Shown piece after piece: positions 35,748-39,707 of a stretch of DNA of 39,707 nt. Made by a program: the position numbers and the translations under genes. Source of the stretch: JBBKWG01 sp037968835 (GTDB lineage: Bacteria; Pseudomonadota; Alphaproteobacteria; Rhodobacterales; Rhodobacteraceae); contig JBBKWG010000057.1 in NCBI GenBank assembly GCA_037968835.1, forward strand, positions 1-39,707. The letters are read 5' to 3'. The notes beneath the pieces are model-generated. The model saw nothing but the letters and a program-made list of their open reading frames with translations. It searched no databases and was not told where the DNA came from. Each line of letters opens with the position of its first letter. The first letter of the stretch is position 1.

Positions 35748-37505
35748 ATGACCTCAAGCGGCAAGTTCATCCTCTTGGGCTCGGTTCGTTTCGACCCGGA
35801 GAAGATGGAGCTTGCCGATGCCGAGGGCGAACGGGTTCCGCTCCGTCCGCAATCGGCCGAAGTGCTGTTGGAGCTTGCCAGGCACGCGAGCGATATCGTC
35901 TCAAAGGACAGACTCATTGAGGCCGTCTGGTCTGATATCAACGTTACCGATGAGAGCCTGACCCAGTGCATCGCCGATATCCGCCGGGCGATCGGCGACA
36001 AGAGCCACAGGATCGTCCAGACAGTTCCCAAGAAGGGATATCGCCTAGTTCCAAAAGCATCCGTCAAGTCGAGCACGGTTGCGGGGCATGTTCGGCACAA
36101 AAGCATAGGATTAGCTGTGCTATTGGCGCTGATTGCTGGCGCAGCGGTGTGGTTTTCCCGGCCGCACCTACGTGGCGAGACGAACCCCGGTGCAGAGGTC
36201 ACGGCAGCCGCGACCGGTGTCGGCATTGCGGTCACGGCCGAGGATTCGCTGCTGATGAACACCCCTGCGATAGCAGTCCTGGCGTTCGAGAGCCTAAGCG
36301 GCAGTGAGCGTTGGACCCGGATAGGAAAGGGTATTGCCGCTGACATCGCGAACGAACTTGCGCGCAACAAGGAACTCTACGTGACCGCGCCCGAAACTGC
36401 GCTGCAGATTGCGGCGGAATCGATGGAAGCCCGCAGTGAGTTGAATGTGCGTTTTATCCTTGATGGGACGATCCAGGCCGAAGAAGGCACCCTCCGCATC
36501 ATGGCGCGACTGACCGACACTACGACCCGGACGATCGTCTGGTCGGAGCGCTGGACTCGGGAAGCCAGTGACCTCTTCGCGGTGCAGGACGAGATCGTGA
36601 CCCAGATCGGCGCAATGCTCGGCAGCACTTGGTGGGGCGTCCTAGCGTCGGCCGAGCGCGCAATCGCCCACCGCCGCCCGACCGAGAGCCTCGCCTCCTA
36701 CGAGCTGACCCTCCTCGCAGTAGAGCAAAAGCACAAGTTCACGCAAGAAAGTTACGCGAAGGCCGCGACCTACCTCGAGCGGGCGCTGGCCATCGATCCC
36801 GACAACGTGCGGGCGCTGGCCTTGCTTTCGAATGTGGAAATCCTCCAGGCAGACATTGCCGAAACGACGGAGGCCGCCGCCCGCCTGTGGGAGAAAAGCT
36901 TCGCGCACGGCCGTCTTGCACACGAAATTGACCCGAGCGACCCCCAGGCGCTCCTCCGGATCGCGACGGAAGCCAAGCTGACGAACCACCTCGCCGAAGC
37001 CTACGACGCCGTATCTCGGGCCATCGCGGTGTCACCGAACGATGCCGACGTCCTGGCGCTGGCCTCTGTGATCTACCCATTCAAGGGAGAGGACGGACGA
37101 AATCCTTTCGACTGGGCCAGGCGGGCTATCGAATTGAGCCCGCGTCATCCAGATTGGTACTTCATGTCTCTAGGTCACGCCGCATTCTTCGCCGGCGAGA
37201 TCGAAACTGCGGCGGCAGCGCTGCGCCGCGGCCCCCGAGACATGCCCGACACCTTCGTGATTCTCGGTCCGGCCGAAGCGCTGCTCGGCCGCATGAAGGA
37301 GGCCGAGATCGAAGCGGCCAGGTTCCACGCGCTCGACTCGTACGCCACCTTGTCAGAGTTTTTCGGAACCGACATCGACGGCAATCCCCTATACGGTCGG
37401 CTAGCGGAAGGTGCACGTTTGGCTGGTATACCGGTCAGCGAGAGGGATTTGCACGACACGCAAGTGGGCGACCATTCGCCAGCTAAAGCCGCTGCGGCCG
37501 AATAA
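35748..37505 (+). CDS. CadC-like membrane-anchored regulator: winged helix, TM, TolB-like domain, TPR repeats
   Basis: 585 residues. OmpR-type winged helix at about 10-102 (R-P-Q-S-A-E-V-L-L-E-L-A-R, then V-P-K-K-G-Y-R-L), one membrane helix at 119-136, a TolB/FlgO-like N-terminal domain at about 172-290 (I-A-V-L-A-F-E-S-L-S-G), and TPR-like helical repeats from about 320 to 540. This ToxR/CadC-type design places the DNA-binding domain in the cytoplasm and the sensor outside. GGAAGGAG precedes the ATG. No receiver or cyclase domain is present. Target and signal are unknown; the exported hydrolase gene 364 bp downstream is the nearest candidate target. Confidence 0.82.
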   Translation: MTSSGKFILLGSVRFDPEKMELADAEGERVPLRPQSAEVLLELARHASDIVSKDRLIEAVWSDINVTDESLTQCIADIRRAIGDKSHRIVQTVPKKGYRLVPKASVKSSTVAGHVRHKSIGLAVLLALIAGAAVWFSRPHLRGETNPGAEVTAAATGVGIAVTAEDSLLMNTPAIAVLAFESLSGSERWTRIGKGIAADIANELARNKELYVTAPETALQIAAESMEARSELNVRFILDGTIQAEEGTLRIMARLTDTTTRTIVWSERWTREASDLFAVQDEIVTQIGAMLGSTWWGVLASAERAIAHRRPTESLASYELTLLAVEQKHKFTQESYAKAATYLERALAIDPDNVRALALLSNVEILQADIAETTEAAARLWEKSFAHGRLAHEIDPSDPQALLRIATEAKLTNHLAEAYDAVSRAIAVSPNDADVLALASVIYPFKGEDGRNPFDWARRAIELSPRHPDWYFMSLGHAAFFAGEIETAAAALRRGPRDMPDTFVILGPAEALLGRMKEAEIEAARFHALDSYATLSEFFGTDIDGNPLYGRLAEGARLAGIPVSERDLHDTQVGDHSPAKAAAAE

Positions 37506-37869
37506 AAATCACTGCCCGCCAGAATTCGTATGACGTGCACAGCCTGAATTCGGATTTAGGCGGTCTTGCAAGTGGGATTGAGCGGTTCTTCGGTCTGGAC
37601 AGCGGACTTCCCGCCGTCGAGGTCAATATATTGTGCCGGGGGGGTGCCCCAGTTGAGGCATGAGCGAAAGTAGCGGCGAACGCTTTCAAAAAATTTCAGC
37701 ATTTTTCATCTTAACGTTCAAGACTCCTGCAGCCTTCTTCGTGCTGGATAGTGCTGTCGGAGCGGACCGCTTTGAGCGCTGTCGCTTCTCAGTACTTCCT
37801 GGCAGTCGCGCGCGGCGTACATCACGACATTTGAAATGCCCCCAGCGGCAAACCAACTGGAGAAGTCTC
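37506..37869. other. Intergenic region upstream of the exported hydrolase
   Basis: About 360 bases. The hydrolase frame is open for 70 codons upstream of its likely start but that extension would bury the signal peptide, so I treat it as non-coding. Two short G/C-rich repeats occur but no strong hairpin or repeat array. Promoter of the hydrolase is expected here. Confidence 0.4.
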
Positions 37870-38763
37870 ATGACAACAATGAACGCCACCATTGCCCTGG
37901 CAGCACTCTTGTCGGCGCTAAACGCCGCTCCAGCGATGGCCGAAGCACTCGATGTAAACGGAATAGCTTTGCCCTATGAAGATGCGGGAACCGGTCCGGT
38001 TGTGCTCTTCGTGCACGCGATGCTGCAGGACCGCCGGATCTGGGAACCTTATCGGGAGCAAATTTCTCGGAACCGCAGGTTCGTGGCCTATGACCAGAGG
38101 TATTTCGGCGCGTCCGACTGGCCGGACGCGGGAGAGAATTTCTCGGTCGATACTCATTCCGACGATCTCATCGGCTTCGTGGAGGCGCTCGAAGCTGGTC
38201 CTGTGAGTGTCGTGTCATGGTCCTACGGAGGCGACGTCGTGGCGCGCGCGGCAGTGGCGCGGCCCGATTTGTTTCACGCCCTCGTCTTTTACGAACCGGA
38301 TGTGAACGGCCTGATCGACAGCCTTCCGGGATCGGGCGAAGCGGTAGACCAGATGCTGGCTGGCTTGAGGCCAGCATTCGCGGCCGTTGAGGAGGGGCGC
38401 CTGGAAGATGCGGCGCTGAGGCTGATCGAGGGCGTATTCAGTATGCCGGAGGGCGGTGCAAAGACCGAGCCCGAGGAAATATTGAGGATCTTTCGGGAAA
38501 ACTCGCGAGCGATCCCGGCATTTCTTGCGGCGCCTGCCGGAGATCGGGCGACATGTGAGGAACTCGGCAACGTGCGGGTTCCGACGCTGGTCGTCAGGGG
38601 CAGCGACGGCTTCGTTCTCGATGCAATGGTGTCCGAGCGTGTGGTCCAATGCATGCCCAATGCGATCATCGCCATCTTGAACGGGGTCACGCATGACGGC
38701 CCCTATCGCAATCCGGACGTTTTCGCTGAGATGATAGACAGCTTCCTTAAGCTGTTCGATTGA
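37870..38763 (+). CDS. Exported alpha/beta hydrolase
   Basis: 297 residues from the ATG at 37870, chosen because GGAG lies 7 bases upstream and a signal peptide begins there (hydrophobic core about 6-18, A-M-A cleavage near 24). Alpha/beta hydrolase fold: F-V-H-A-M near the oxyanion hole, nucleophile in S-W-S-Y-G-G, acid in V-R-G-S-D-G-F-V-L-D and histidine in G-V-T-H-D-G-P-Y. It probably acts on an ester or related bond in the periplasm. Substrate unknown. Followed after 123 bp by soxC. Confidence 0.85.
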   Translation: MTTMNATIALAALLSALNAAPAMAEALDVNGIALPYEDAGTGPVVLFVHAMLQDRRIWEPYREQISRNRRFVAYDQRYFGASDWPDAGENFSVDTHSDDLIGFVEALEAGPVSVVSWSYGGDVVARAAVARPDLFHALVFYEPDVNGLIDSLPGSGEAVDQMLAGLRPAFAAVEEGRLEDAALRLIEGVFSMPEGGAKTEPEEILRIFRENSRAIPAFLAAPAGDRATCEELGNVRVPTLVVRGSDGFVLDAMVSERVVQCMPNAIIAILNGVTHDGPYRNPDVFAEMIDSFLKLFD

Positions 38764-38886
38764 GCGCCGTCGATCCTTTCCAATGACGGCTCGAATCGTG
38801 GTAATATGTGTCGCAAGTAGACAAAGAGACTGCGTGAGAATCCCTAAGCGAGCAGTGCGTTGAAGCAAGTTTGGGGAGACAACTAA

Positions 38887-39707
38887 ATGATACGTTCAGA
38901 AAGCGAAGATTTAGGCCTCGCATTTGTCGCGGGAGGTGGCTTGATCAGCCGACGCCTGCTTTTGAAAAGCGCAGTAGTTGGAACGGGCGCGGTCGCCGCC
39001 GGACTGACGATGCCAGGACGTTCAGCGGCGCAGGCCGACATTCCAGAATGGGTCACAATCGCTGGTGAGCGCGCCAGAGGATACGGGCTTCCTGCCGAAG
39101 CCGAAGCTTCAGTTCAGCGCGCGATTATAGAGCCTTGGCAGGATGTCGCTCCGGCTTTTAGCCTCTCGGGCACGCCACATCATCGACTTCGTGGCACGAT
39201 CACGCCAAGTGGGCTTCACTTCGAGGTGCATCACGGCGGGCGACCCGATGTCGATCCAACTCGCCATCGGCTGATGATCCACGGCCTCGTGGATCGACCG
39301 TTGAAGTTCGATCTTGATGCGCTTGAACGGTATCCGATGGTCACGGCAACCCATTTCCTCGAATGCGCCGGGAATAGTCTGTTCAACGCAATAATGCCCG
39401 AACCGATGCAGGCGGGCTGCGATATGCTCCATGGACTCCTCTCCAACACCGAATGGACCGGCATCCCGATGTCTGTCCTGATGGACGAGGCTGGTGTTCA
39501 GCCGGATGGAAAGTGGATTGTTGCCGTCGGCAGCGATGGCCCGAGCCTGGCTCGTTCGATTCCGATCGAGAAGATCATGGAGGACGGCATCCTCGCGCTC
39601 TATCAGAACGGCGAACGGATCCGTCCGGAGCAGGGGTACCCCATGCGCCTTCTCTTGCCCGGGTTCGAGGGCAACATGAACGTCAAGTGGCTCACCAGCC
39701 TCTGGGT
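38887..39707 (+). CDS. soxC: Sulfite dehydrogenase SoxC-like molybdoenzyme, truncated by right window edge
   Basis: The first 273 codons are visible and the frame is open at the edge, so the gene continues to the right. The ATG at 38887 has GGGGAG 8 bases upstream. A twin-arginine signal S-R-R-L-L-L-K followed by a hydrophobic stretch and A-Q-A near 56 indicates folded export to the periplasm. The oxidoreductase molybdopterin-binding domain includes the cysteine ligand in F-L-E-C-A-G-N-S (about 158-165). The sequence matches SoxC, the molybdenum subunit of the SoxCD sulfur dehydrogenase of the thiosulfate-oxidising Sox system; soxD and other sox genes would be expected beyond 39707. A plain sulfite oxidase homologue is the alternative. 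Confidence 0.85.
   Translation, partial: MIRSESEDLGLAFVAGGGLISRRLLLKSAVVGTGAVAAGLTMPGRSAAQADIPEWVTIAGERARGYGLPAEAEASVQRAIIEPWQDVAPAFSLSGTPHHRLRGTITPSGLHFEVHHGGRPDVDPTRHRLMIHGLVDRPLKFDLDALERYPMVTATHFLECAGNSLFNAIMPEPMQAGCDMLHGLLSNTEWTGIPMSVLMDEAGVQPDGKWIVAVGSDGPSLARSIPIEKIMEDGILALYQNGERIRPEQGYPMRLLLPGFEGNMNVKWLTSLW

Noticed and set aside
37660..37869. 70-codon N-terminal extension of the alpha/beta hydrolase
   Set aside because: A ribosome site and signal peptide support the start at 37870; the extension would hide the signal peptide.

Overview
The window reads as chromosomal DNA of an alphaproteobacterium, most likely a Rhodobacterales (Roseobacter-type) species. Grounds: a complete rhizobial/Rhodobacter-type glycerol ABC transporter operon (glpD-S-T-P-Q-U-V with divergent glpR), a dimethylglycine-dehydrogenase-like gene, the start of a SoxC-type sulfite dehydrogenase, and a very short protein of a style I associate with this order. 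The placement is from gene content only.

Layout. (1) 1-2096: 3' part of a dimethylglycine/sarcosine dehydrogenase-like flavoprotein, running off the left edge. (2) 2282-11063: glycerol / glycerol-3-phosphate operon on the minus strand (glpD, two ATPases, two permeases, DUF2160 protein, binding protein, terminator) with glpR divergent; glpK is not present. The two ATPases have complementary motif losses that predict one consensus and one degenerate ATP site. (3) 11257-16781: tightly overlapping six-gene minus-strand operon eptA-dgkA-psd-pssA-response regulator-histidine kinase. It looks like a PmrAB-controlled lipid A phosphoethanolamine transferase packaged with enzymes that recycle its diacylglycerol by-product and rebuild its donor phosphatidylethanolamine. 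A perfect 9-bp direct repeat with 11-bp period sits upstream of eptA. (4) 16924-28698: surface-glycan island of mixed orientation: UDP-xylose synthase, Wzx-like flippase, two ordinary GT2 enzymes, two mutually paralogous GT2-like enzymes that carry E-[DE]-H where DxD is expected, a 991-residue fusion of an FAD amine-oxidase-like domain to a multi-pass membrane domain, an intact GMC oxidoreductase, and an 87-codon GMC relic with an in-frame internal deletion of about 445 codons. Sampled lines of this island look less GC-rich than the glp region. (5) 28947-39707: loosely packed mixed region: LLM flavin monooxygenase, LysR regulator, small hypothetical protein, Tat-type lipoprotein lytic transglycosylase, degenerate tRNA-Gly(TCC), decayed TetR regulator reading into a VOC protein, CadC-like membrane regulator with TolB-like and TPR domains, exported alpha/beta hydrolase, and the 5' part of soxC at the right edge.

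The most interesting systems are the six-gene lipid-A-modification/donor-recycling operon, and the glycan island in which flavoenzymes and glycosyltransferases are paired, fused and duplicated. All family assignments come from reading motifs by eye; no database search was run.
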